From: an uncultured Bacteroides sp.
GTDB lineage: Bacteria; Bacillota; Clostridia; Lachnospirales; Lachnospiraceae
DNA length: 64,000 nt
Direction: 5' to 3'
Assembly: GCA_945913015.1 (NCBI GenBank)
Contig: CAMECH010000001.1
Span: forward strand, 167,287 to 231,286
Shown here: positions 35,234-42,440 of the stretch, one piece after another
Layout of the letters: every line of letters begins with the position of its first letter
How positions within the stretch are numbered: position 1 is the stretch's first letter
Position numbers and translations under genes: made by a program
The notes under the pieces: model-generated
The model's database searches: none
What the model saw: only the letters and a program-made list of their open reading frames with translations
Told to the model about the DNA's origin: nothing

Positions 35234-36411
35234 ATGCGTCCATCCTCACAAAGAAGCCTGTAAAGCGTCGGCTCAAATTTAAATTCGTCTATAAGCCGCT
35301 CTACCTCCTCAAGCGACTCACTTCGTCTGACTCCCGTCTTTTCTGCACGGATAAGTATATTCTTCGGTGTATGCGCAAAGTCAACAAACTCCATAAGCTG
35401 TGTCTTATAACCGCAGTATTCAAGCAGGCTTCCGCGTATTGCATCTGTCATAAGCGCCGCTGTCCTCTCACGCACAAGTCCGTATTTTGTAAGAATTGAA
35501 TATTTTTCGCTTTCCATCTGCTTATTCAGCTCATGCTGACAGCACGGCACCGAAAAAATCATGTCTGCATCCCAGTTGATTGCATTAAACAGCGCATAAT
35601 CCGTTGCAGTATCACACGCATGAAGCGTAATAACCATATTTACCGGTGTATCACTTTTATAGCCGTTAATATCCCCGACCTCAAATTTCAGCCTGTCATA
35701 GCCGTACTTTTTTGCCGCCGCATTGTATTTCTCAATGACATCAGCCTTCAAATCAAGCCCCGTCATGGTGATATCCAGCTTTTTTACTTCGGTAAAATAG
35801 TAATACACAATAAATGTAAGATACGATTTTCCACATCCAAAATCAACAATATTGAGGTGTTTATAATTTTTATCCTTTATCACATCATCAATAATCTCCG
35901 CAAATCTGTTAATCTGCTTGAATTTGTCATACATTGAACGTACAATCTTACCCTCTTTGGTGAGGATTCCCATATCCACCATCGGTTCAATGTAATCGCC
36001 CTCATTGAAAATGTATTCCTTTTTTCTGTTATGCTCTGCCGTAATTTTCTCAGGTCTGAAATCTTTTGTACGCTTCCTTGTCATTGAAACGCGCCCCTTC
36101 TTTGAGACCATCACCGCAAACTCCTGACCCTCGCTCCACGCATTAAGCTGCGCATATTCGCCTGTCAGCCATTCTGCGCACCTTTTCTTTAATATATCCG
36201 CCTGCGCAAAAAGCACATTTTCATGAAATGCCTGCTTTTGCGTAAGCTTTTCAATCTGGTATCCGCTTTTCTTGGCAGTTATTGTAACCTTTCTGAATTC
36301 TGCTTCCTTATCAGCCGGCTTGCTGATTATTATCCTTACCGGTCCCGCCAGAAAAATTTCATCTATTATTTCGTTTATATCATGTCCGTTTTCATTATTG
36401 CCGCTACCCAC
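35230..36411 (-). CDS. SAM-dependent methyltransferase, METTL25/Trm13-like (Methyltransf_32 type)
   Basis: A 393-residue protein. The N-terminal 150 residues are of unknown fold. The methyltransferase core has the SAM loop VDFGCGKSYLTF, acidic TGLDLKADVI, ITLHACDTATDYAL and the distinctive VPCCQHELNK. The HACDTATD plus PCCQ pair is characteristic of a family that includes RNA-linked methyltransferases (METTL25, Trm13-like), so the substrate may be RNA. A GTG start five bases after GGAGG is used. It is followed, with a four-base overlap, by the OLD-type nuclease gene. Confidence 0.72.
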   Translation of the reverse strand: MGSGNNENGHDINEIIDEIFLAGPVRIIISKPADKEAEFRKVTITAKKSGYQIEKLTQKQAFHENVLFAQADILKKRCAEWLTGEYAQLNAWSEGQEFAVMVSKKGRVSMTRKRTKDFRPEKITAEHNRKKEYIFNEGDYIEPMVDMGILTKEGKIVRSMYDKFKQINRFAEIIDDVIKDKNYKHLNIVDFGCGKSYLTFIVYYYFTEVKKLDITMTGLDLKADVIEKYNAAAKKYGYDRLKFEVGDINGYKSDTPVNMVITLHACDTATDYALFNAINWDADMIFSVPCCQHELNKQMESEKYSILTKYGLVRERTAALMTDAIRGSLLEYCGYKTQLMEFVDFAHTPKNILIRAEKTGVRRSESLEEVERLIDEFKFEPTLYRLLCEDGRI

Positions 36412-36464
36412 ATTAACCTCCGTGCAAAATTATTTCAGCTAACTGCCAAACTCTTATAATTCCA

Positions 36465-36492
36465 TTAATAACCTTTTATCCGTAAAAGTCAA
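36465..36492 (-). promoter_or_regulatory. Possible promoter of the methyltransferase/OLD operon
   Basis: On the minus strand TTGACT (36487-36492) and TATTAA (36465-36470) are 16 bases apart. The match is moderate. It sits next to copy 2 of the structured repeat. Confidence 0.4.
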
Positions 36493-36539
36493 TATTTGTT
36501 TAGTAGTCATATTAATTAATTTATGATATTATTATGCAA

Positions 36540-36740
36540 TAAGTAATTTCGGGCAATATTTGACTGTGTCTGATATGCAGCGCAAAAAATCCGTGAGCAG
36601 GATGCTTTGTACCCGTCGGTGCTTATATGCTGTTTTTTAGCATATTATGCACCGCTACGAGGTACAAGCAGCACAAGCGGGTCCTGCGATGGATTTTTGT
36701 GCTGTATATCAGACACTGCAAAAATTTTCGCAATTACTTA
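36540..36740 (+). repeat. Structured inverted-repeat element, copy 2
   Basis: About 201 bp. The core from AGCAGGATGC to GGGTCCTGC is nearly identical to copies 1 and 3, but the outer arms are unrelated in sequence (TAAGTAATT... and GTGTCTGATAT) yet still complementary to each other. It fills the gap between the divergent methyltransferase and transporter genes, so it may affect their promoters. Keeping pairing while changing sequence is the mark of a selected structure. Confidence 0.85.
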
Positions 36741-36782
36741 ACCATTTATATATTTAATTAATTGATATGACGGAGGTTTTTA

Positions 36783-38138
36783 ATGGAACAAAAAAGAGGT
36801 AGTTTCACGGGGGGAATCGGGTTTGTACTTGCGGCTGCGGGAAGCGCGGTAGGACTCGGCAATTTATGGAGATTTCCGTACCTTGCGGCACAGTACGGCG
36901 GCGGTATTTTTATTCTTGTTTATATTATACTTGCACTTTCTTTCGGATTTGCACTTATGACCGTTGAGATTGCAATCGGACGCAAAACAGGTTCAAGTCC
37001 GATTACCGCATACGGAAAGCTTAATAAGAAATTCGGATTTCTTGGCGTTATAGCGTCACTTGTACCTGTAATTATTCTGCCTTATTACTGCGTTATAGGC
37101 GGATGGGTAACAAAGTATATGACAACATTTCTTCAGGGGCTTGGCGCTCCTGCTGCCAAAGACGGGTATTTCTCAGCCTTTATCGGTGATACATTTTCGC
37201 CGCTGTTTTTCTTTATGATATTTTTAATTCTGACAGCACTTATAGTAATGGGCGGAGTTGAAAAAGGAATTGAAAAGGTAAGCAGATTTCTCATGCCTGC
37301 ACTTATAGTTCTCACTATTGTTATCTCAGTTTACGTGCTTACAATACCGGGAGCTTTAGAAGGCGTAAAGTACTACCTGATTCCTAATTTTTCAAAGTTT
37401 TCATTTAAGACAATCTGTGCCGCAATGGGTCAGATGTTTTACTCGATGAGCCTTGCTATGGGAATTATGATAACCTATGGCTCATACACTAAAAAAGAAG
37501 TAAACCTTACAAAATCAGTAAACCAGATTGAAATATTTGATACAATTATCGCAATGCTCGCAGGACTTATGGTTGTCCCTGCCGTATACGTATTCAGCGG
37601 TGAAGCAGGGCTTTCCTCAAGTGGTGCAGGACTTATGTTCATAACACTTCCAAAGGTATTTGACCAGATGCCGGGCGGCGGTATTATTGGATTTTTATTC
37701 TTTGCACTTGTGCTCTTTGCTGCACTTACAAGCTCTGTATCCGTCATGGAGGCAGTTGTATCCACAATAATGGATAAATTTAACCGCACCCGCGGTCAGG
37801 CATGTGCAATCTGCCTGGCAATATGCGTATTGCTTGGAATCCCTTCATCACTTGGCAACGGCGCATGGTCACACATAACAATTCTCGGAATGGATTTCCT
37901 TACATTCTTCGACTACATAAGCAACAGCATTCTGATGCCGTTTGTTGCACTCTGTACATGTATTCTCATTGGCTGGGTAGTCGGCACTAAGGTGATTACC
38001 GATGAGGTTACACTGAATGGCGAACACTTCGGAAGAAAGCGCCTTTTTGAAATTATGATAAAATACGTTGCACCTGTACTTCTTGTAATTATCCTGATTA
38101 CATATACACTTGCACAGTTTGGATTATTTACAATGTAA
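36783..38138 (+). CDS. Sodium-dependent amino-acid transporter, NSS/SNF family
   Basis: A 451-residue membrane protein with about 11 hydrophobic helices. The first helix has the family motif AAAGSAVGLGNLWRFPYL, which holds the sodium and substrate site in LeuT/MhsT-type transporters. YGGGIFILVY follows. A site (CGGAGG) lies before the ATG. The 11-helix form is typical of bacterial members for amino acids (tyrosine, tryptophan, leucine and others). With a biosynthetic trp operon elsewhere in the window, the substrate here cannot be inferred. It has its own terminator. Confidence 0.9.
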   Translation: MEQKRGSFTGGIGFVLAAAGSAVGLGNLWRFPYLAAQYGGGIFILVYIILALSFGFALMTVEIAIGRKTGSSPITAYGKLNKKFGFLGVIASLVPVIILPYYCVIGGWVTKYMTTFLQGLGAPAAKDGYFSAFIGDTFSPLFFFMIFLILTALIVMGGVEKGIEKVSRFLMPALIVLTIVISVYVLTIPGALEGVKYYLIPNFSKFSFKTICAAMGQMFYSMSLAMGIMITYGSYTKKEVNLTKSVNQIEIFDTIIAMLAGLMVVPAVYVFSGEAGLSSSGAGLMFITLPKVFDQMPGGGIIGFLFFALVLFAALTSSVSVMEAVVSTIMDKFNRTRGQACAICLAICVLLGIPSSLGNGAWSHITILGMDFLTFFDYISNSILMPFVALCTCILIGWVVGTKVITDEVTLNGEHFGRKRLFEIMIKYVAPVLLVIILITYTLAQFGLFTM

Positions 38139-38194
38139 TGACTTTATTCAAAGGTCTTTAAGAATTTCTCAAAAATAGGGCAGGCAGATTTGTC

Positions 38195-38226
38195 AGGCGG
38201 TCAAATCTGACCGCCTTATTTTTTAC
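38195..38226 (+). terminator. Intrinsic terminator after the NSS transporter
   Basis: GGCGGTCA pairs with TGACCGCC around AATC and is followed by TTATTTTTT. Confidence 0.9.
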
Positions 38227-38302
38227 CTTTTTTCTGCATCATCACACCTTTTTTTAATCCGCATATTATATAACAAACTGCGTCTGCAGAATGGAGATTA
38301 AA

Positions 38303-39196
38303 ATGTATCTGTTTTTTATACTCATTTTTCTTTTGCTTCTGATTTTCTTTCTTATCGGATTTTTTCGCAGGAAAAAAATTATTAAAAAAATATGCTCAAT
38401 GTGCGCCAATGAAAAATGCGCTCTTTTAAATGAACTTCTTGAACCGTTCGGCTATTCATGCTGCCGGAATTCAGATGTGATAACATCACGTGTTGACGCA
38501 TGGCAGAAAGATTACGGATATACATCAGTTTATGATAAATTTGCTTACCGGCTTCACATTATTTTTGACTGCCTGCCGATTTATTTTGACTATAACGGAA
38601 GAACGTGGCTTATTGAGTTTTGGAAAGGTCAGTACGGAATGTGTGCCGGATGTGAAGTCGGAGTATATTATACAAACCGTATCATTGAAGAAAATGAGCG
38701 TGACAAAACCATGTTTTTTGCTGTGTCGGAACCGGAAATGCCCCTCATTTCCTTTCAGCTTTGCGAGGATGATGTCCAGATTGCCGACATGGAAGGACGC
38801 CACTGGTGGCTTACTGCATTTCTTCCCGGAAGATTTACCAATCCGCACAGTCTGTCAATGCATACTACCATAACATTTGTAAATAAGTGTCTTGCCGAAA
38901 GCTTTGCCAAAGGGCTCGCAGACTCCGGTTACTGCTGCCACGATATCTGCGTCTGCCATACCTCTGTGTCGTTTTGCATGAGCGGTGCTTTTTGTGAACC
39001 TGCCGGATTTAAAAAGAATATCGTAAGATTGATACAGTGGATGAACCGGATGACCTGCCGCCTTTATCTTGCGGTAACTAAACCGTTTACGCACACATAT
39101 GACCGGATTTTATATCTGTATTATTTCGTTCCGCGCGCATTTCGCAAGGCTCTGAATATCCGTAAACAAAAGAAAGGTGTAAACAAATTTTTATGA
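38303..39196 (+). CDS. DUF4474-type protein with N-terminal membrane anchor
   Basis: A 297-residue protein. An N-terminal hydrophobic helix (about residues 3-24) is followed by basic residues and a soluble domain with LLEPFGYSC, DAWQKDYGYTSVYDK, IYFDYNGRTWLIEFWKGQYG, matching the DUF4474 pattern as I know it from Firmicutes. Function is unknown. GGAG six bases before the ATG at 38303 sets the start; an earlier ATG overlaps that site. The gene overlaps a metallophosphoesterase gene by four bases (ATGA), so the two are made together. Confidence 0.72.
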   Translation: MYLFFILIFLLLLIFFLIGFFRRKKIIKKICSMCANEKCALLNELLEPFGYSCCRNSDVITSRVDAWQKDYGYTSVYDKFAYRLHIIFDCLPIYFDYNGRTWLIEFWKGQYGMCAGCEVGVYYTNRIIEENERDKTMFFAVSEPEMPLISFQLCEDDVQIADMEGRHWWLTAFLPGRFTNPHSLSMHTTITFVNKCLAESFAKGLADSGYCCHDICVCHTSVSFCMSGAFCEPAGFKKNIVRLIQWMNRMTCRLYLAVTKPFTHTYDRILYLYYFVPRAFRKALNIRKQKKGVNKFL

Positions 39197-40113
39197 GCAG
39201 TTATTCACGCCTTAACAAAGCATTTAAGGGAGCCTTACGGCTCCCTCTCAATGATTTCTGCAAGTATGTTATTATCAGTGACTGCCACCGCGGAACAGGC
39301 ACCTCCAACGATAATTTTCTCAAAAACCAGCACCTGTATTTCGCTGCATTGCAGCACTATTTTATAAAGGGCTTCACCTATATTGAGCTCGGTGACGGTG
39401 ACGAGCTGTGGGAAAACCGCAGTTTCAGTCAGATTATAGAAACGCACAGCAATGTTTTCTGGATGCTTTCCAAGTTCTATGCCCAGAACCGCCTTTACAT
39501 GCTTTACGGCAATCATGACATTGTTAAAAAAGATAAACAATATTCGGATAAATGCTGCAAGAGCTATCACCGCTGTTGCAACGGCTGCTCATACTGGGAC
39601 AATCAGCCGCTTCTTCCGGGAATTGTCTTCCATGAGGGCATCATCCTGAAAAATGTTTACGCCGGTCGCCGCATTTCACCCTGTTCAGATATAGTTCCAA
39701 TGGATGTTTACCTTACCCACGGGCATCAGACAGAGCTTCTTAATTCAACCTTCTGGCCCGCTGCCCGCTTTCTTGTGCGCTATCTGTGGGGGCCTCTTGA
39801 GCGTGTCGGTGTACTTGACCCTACAAGCGCCGCCCGAAACAACGAAAGGAAATACGCCGCCGAGAAGCGGCTTCACAACTGGGCAGAACGCGAAAAGCAT
39901 ATACTGATTACAGGACATACACACCGCCCTGCCTTAGACAGCAGCGACCCCTATTACTGCAACAGCGGAAGCTGCGTTCACCCGCGCTGCATCACATGCC
40001 TTGAGATTGAACATATGCAGATAAGCCTTGTCAAATGGACTATGACAACCCGCCCCGACATGTCACTTTATGTAGAAAGAGAGGTGCTTGCGGAAGGCTT
40101 CCGTCTGGTGTGA
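39193..40113 (+). CDS. Calcineurin-like metallophosphoesterase
   Basis: A 306-residue phosphoesterase. The metal-binding motifs are in order: SDCHRGTG, ELGDGDELWENR, YGNHDIV, THGHQTEL and ITGHTHRPAL. This set is typical of the family that includes UDP-2,3-diacylglucosamine hydrolase and other phosphodiesterases, but the substrate is open (a Gram-positive host would not use lipid A). A Cys-rich insertion (KCCKSYHRCCNGCSYW) lies between the third and fourth motifs. It is translationally coupled to the DUF4474 gene. Confidence 0.85.
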   Translation: MSSYSRLNKAFKGALRLPLNDFCKYVIISDCHRGTGTSNDNFLKNQHLYFAALQHYFIKGFTYIELGDGDELWENRSFSQIIETHSNVFWMLSKFYAQNRLYMLYGNHDIVKKDKQYSDKCCKSYHRCCNGCSYWDNQPLLPGIVFHEGIILKNVYAGRRISPCSDIVPMDVYLTHGHQTELLNSTFWPAARFLVRYLWGPLERVGVLDPTSAARNNERKYAAEKRLHNWAEREKHILITGHTHRPALDSSDPYYCNSGSCVHPRCITCLEIEHMQISLVKWTMTTRPDMSLYVEREVLAEGFRLV

Positions 40114-40142
40114 AAATGTATATTGTTTAGATATACATTTTA
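40113..40142. terminator. Bidirectional terminator between phosphoesterase and nuclease genes
   Basis: AAAATGTATAT pairs with ATATACATTTT around a seven-base loop, with A- and T-runs at either side, between two convergent genes. Confidence 0.65.
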
Positions 40143-40158
40143 AAAAGCTTACTCCCGC

Positions 40159-41013
40159 TTACTGATATTTACCCAGACATCTTTTGCACGGGCTGTATCC
40201 CTGTTTTTTCAGCTCTTCTATGGTTCCGCTGTAAGTTTTTTTATTGTGCTGTGCTATGTCACTTACAGTTGAACAGGACGGAATATGAAATTTCTTCGTG
40301 TTTGTGTTAAGTATAAATTTTCCTGCTGCCCCGTAAGCATTTTCTGACTCATGGCTGTCGCCTGTCGCATAATCTATCTCTATGCCGGGCTGTACGTTAT
40401 AGCAGTATACATTAAAACATACTCCCTCGCCTTTATCCTCTACTGACCATGCTTCTATCTGCACACCCGATGCCACAAGATTTTTCCCTGCAAAAACAGG
40501 TGTGACACGATAAAGGACATGATTTCCCGTATCATCAACATAACTGTCGACCTGCTCCTCAAAATGAAGCATGCCATTGATATTCATATAACGCGTTCCG
40601 GTAATCAGATTTTTTTCATTTACATTTTCTCCGGTTAGCTGATATCCAATAAGATGGCATCTGTTATACAGATAATTTCCGTCAACCAGCCCGCTGTATT
40701 TAACCGTCTGCCATCCCGACGGTTTTACATTTCCTATCGGTTCCCGTTCTTTAGTCGGTCTTGTCTCGGCACATATATTGGCGTAAGCCTGCCCGCATCT
40801 TCCCAGATAGTCAAGGTCGCTGTAATACTCAAATGCTTCCGTGCTCTGCTTGTCAGAGTCGGAAAAATCCGGCCGGTTCCCATTTACAACAGTATATGGC
40901 TCACCGGAATATTCAGGAATATTACTAATGTCCTGACCGCCCGATTTTCCTGCGCAGCCTCCGATAAACAAAGATAATATTAATATGACGTTGAGTATTA
41001 ATTTCTTAGACAT
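40159..41013 (-). CDS. Secreted DNA/RNA non-specific endonuclease-like lipoprotein
   Basis: A 284-residue predicted lipoprotein with signal VILILSLFIGGC (lipobox cysteine at about 20). The central domain resembles EndA/NucA nucleases, with YNRCHLIGYQLTGENVNEKN and LITGTRYMN; the usual DRGH is NRCH, keeping the catalytic histidine. The C-terminus has a cysteine-rich segment (FHIPSCSTVSDI ... YSPCKRCLGKY) like an Ada-type metal-binding repeat. It is the last gene of the peptide-export operon, 16 bases after the Fic gene, so it may act outside the cell as part of that system, or be independent. Confidence 0.8.
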   Translation of the reverse strand: MSKKLILNVILILSLFIGGCAGKSGGQDISNIPEYSGEPYTVVNGNRPDFSDSDKQSTEAFEYYSDLDYLGRCGQAYANICAETRPTKEREPIGNVKPSGWQTVKYSGLVDGNYLYNRCHLIGYQLTGENVNEKNLITGTRYMNINGMLHFEEQVDSYVDDTGNHVLYRVTPVFAGKNLVASGVQIEAWSVEDKGEGVCFNVYCYNVQPGIEIDYATGDSHESENAYGAAGKFILNTNTKKFHIPSCSTVSDIAQHNKKTYSGTIEELKKQGYSPCKRCLGKYQ

Positions 41014-41029
41014 TTCAATATCATATTCC

Positions 41030-41779
41030 TTATTGGTAATATTTATCAGTTAAATCTGATTCATAACATTCCTTCAGCATATTAAGATAAAATTCAACTA
41101 TATGGCAGTAAGTGTTTTTCCCATCATACCAGCCCTGCTGTGAATGTCTTTCCGCCTGTATAAGCAGTGCCCGGTTCTTTTGGATATAATCCTCAATCAT
41201 AAGATACTTTGCACAATTATATCCATGCCTCTGCAAAAGCAGTACAAACAAAAGTCTTGACATCCTTCCGTTTCCGTCAAGGAACGGATGTATGCAGACA
41301 AAATCCATAAGGAAGCAGCTAATCATCACAAGCGCCGGAACTTCCCCGCTTTTTTCCCATTCATGATAACCGCTGATAAGATTTTTCATAGCCTCTGGTG
41401 TTTCAGCGGCTCCGGGCGGAACAAAGGCATATCCCTTAAAGCACTCTTCTTCCCGATAAACTATGAAGTTATCCTGCTTTTTATATTCGCCGTCTGCATT
41501 TTCAGGCATAAGAAGCTGATACATATGAAGTATTGTTTCCTCAGAGAAAGAAGAGTTACAGATGCGACATATATATTCCCATGTCTTCAGATAGGAATCA
41601 TCCTGTATTTCGGAAAGATTTCTCCGTATTGCTTCTTCCCACTCTTCCTTCATCCTCGGACTTTTCCCTGAGTTTTCCAAAGCTGTCTCCTCCAGCCTGT
41701 CAATTATGTCTATTGTGCTTAATACCTCAGGTGAAAGCTTCTCCATAAGTTCTTTGTCATAATTAAATTTTCTCAACAT
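41030..41779 (-). CDS. Fic-family protein overlapping a RiPP precursor gene
   Basis: A 249-residue Fic protein with a complete motif HPFLDGNGRMSR. An N-terminal helical region precedes it, and I see no (S/T)xxxE(G/N) inhibitory motif. The family transfers nucleotide groups to hydroxyls. The gene starts seven bases inside the peptide gene 41773-42078 (ATGTTGA), a strong hint of coupled translation. No LanM, radical-SAM, YcaO or other usual RiPP enzyme lies in the operon, so this Fic protein is the best candidate to modify the peptide or its transporter. That is inference. Confidence 0.85.
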   Translation of the reverse strand: MLRKFNYDKELMEKLSPEVLSTIDIIDRLEETALENSGKSPRMKEEWEEAIRRNLSEIQDDSYLKTWEYICRICNSSFSEETILHMYQLLMPENADGEYKKQDNFIVYREEECFKGYAFVPPGAAETPEAMKNLISGYHEWEKSGEVPALVMISCFLMDFVCIHPFLDGNGRMSRLLFVLLLQRHGYNCAKYLMIEDYIQKNRALLIQAERHSQQGWYDGKNTYCHIVEFYLNMLKECYESDLTDKYYQ

Positions 41780-42078
41780 TTAGCGTAGCGGTCTTTGTAT
41801 CCGGCGGTTTTATTTTCTATTGCCTGAGCATTTTCCTGAGAATTTGTTGTGCTGCCGGTATTTGAATTGTTAATAAACGTTATCATTCCTGCTGCAATCG
41901 TTTTTAATTCGTCATCCGACAGTTCCTTGAACTGGAATTTAATCTTCTCAAGAAGCGAAGCAGCGTTTTCCTTGTCAATCTCAACGCCCTCCTTGTCTGC
42001 AAGCTCTATAAGCTCATCCTCTGTCTGACATTCAGACGCCTTTCTGATAAATTCTGCTGTGTACTTAAGTTCTTCCAT
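41773..42078 (-). CDS. Nif11-like leader peptide (candidate RiPP precursor B)
   Basis: A 101-residue small protein. Residues 1-60 form an acidic helical leader (EELKYTAEFIRKASECQTE ... IDKENAASLLEKI) ending LSDDELKTIAAG, which resembles Nif11/NHLP leaders with a double-glycine-type end. The C-terminal 36 residues (from ITFINNSNTG) would be the core: rich in Asn, Ser and Thr, with a single final cysteine, and with nine or so hydroxyl residues that a Fic enzyme could modify. GGAGG lies before the ATG at 42078. It is followed, overlapping by seven bases, by the Fic gene. Function unknown; the leader assignment is from pattern only. Confidence 0.65.
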   Translation of the reverse strand: MEELKYTAEFIRKASECQTEDELIELADKEGVEIDKENAASLLEKIKFQFKELSDDELKTIAAGMITFINNSNTGSTTNSQENAQAIENKTAGYKDRYAKC

Positions 42079-42115
42079 TTTAATATCCTCCATTATATTT
42101 ATTTTATAAAGCTAC

Positions 42116-42355
42116 TCAATTCATTCCATTTAATTCTTCAATTAATTCCTCAAGTGTTACTTCTTCACTCTCTACCTTGGCTAACAGCGCACATGCCTTT
42201 TCCCAGCTAATTACCCCGGTGACCACCTTTCTGCTGATAGCAGCATGCAAACGCTTCAATTCTTCCATGCTGTATTTGTCAAATCCACTCTTACCGGCTG
42301 TAACAATTTTCAGCAGTTCATCACTGATTTCGTTTCCTGATTTTTCTTCTCCCAT
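42116..42355 (-). CDS. Small leader-type peptide (candidate RiPP precursor A)
   Basis: A 79-residue small protein. The N-terminus reads EISDELLKIVTAG, similar to the ELSDDELKTIAAG of the neighbouring peptide, suggesting the same transporter/peptidase recognition. The following part (KSGFDKYSMEELKRLHAA...) is a charged helical sequence with one cysteine. It may be a precursor with an unusual core, or an accessory leader protein. AGGAGG lies eight bases before the ATG. It is 37 bases upstream of precursor B. Confidence 0.6.
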   Translation of the reverse strand: MGEEKSGNEISDELLKIVTAGKSGFDKYSMEELKRLHAAISRKVVTGVISWEKACALLAKVESEEVTLEELIEELNGMN

Positions 42356-42440
42356 AACATATTCCTCCTTAATAAATATTTTACACAGCTTTTCAACCTC
42401 TTCATATGTTTATACGAAATAAAATATTACCGGGCCGCTT

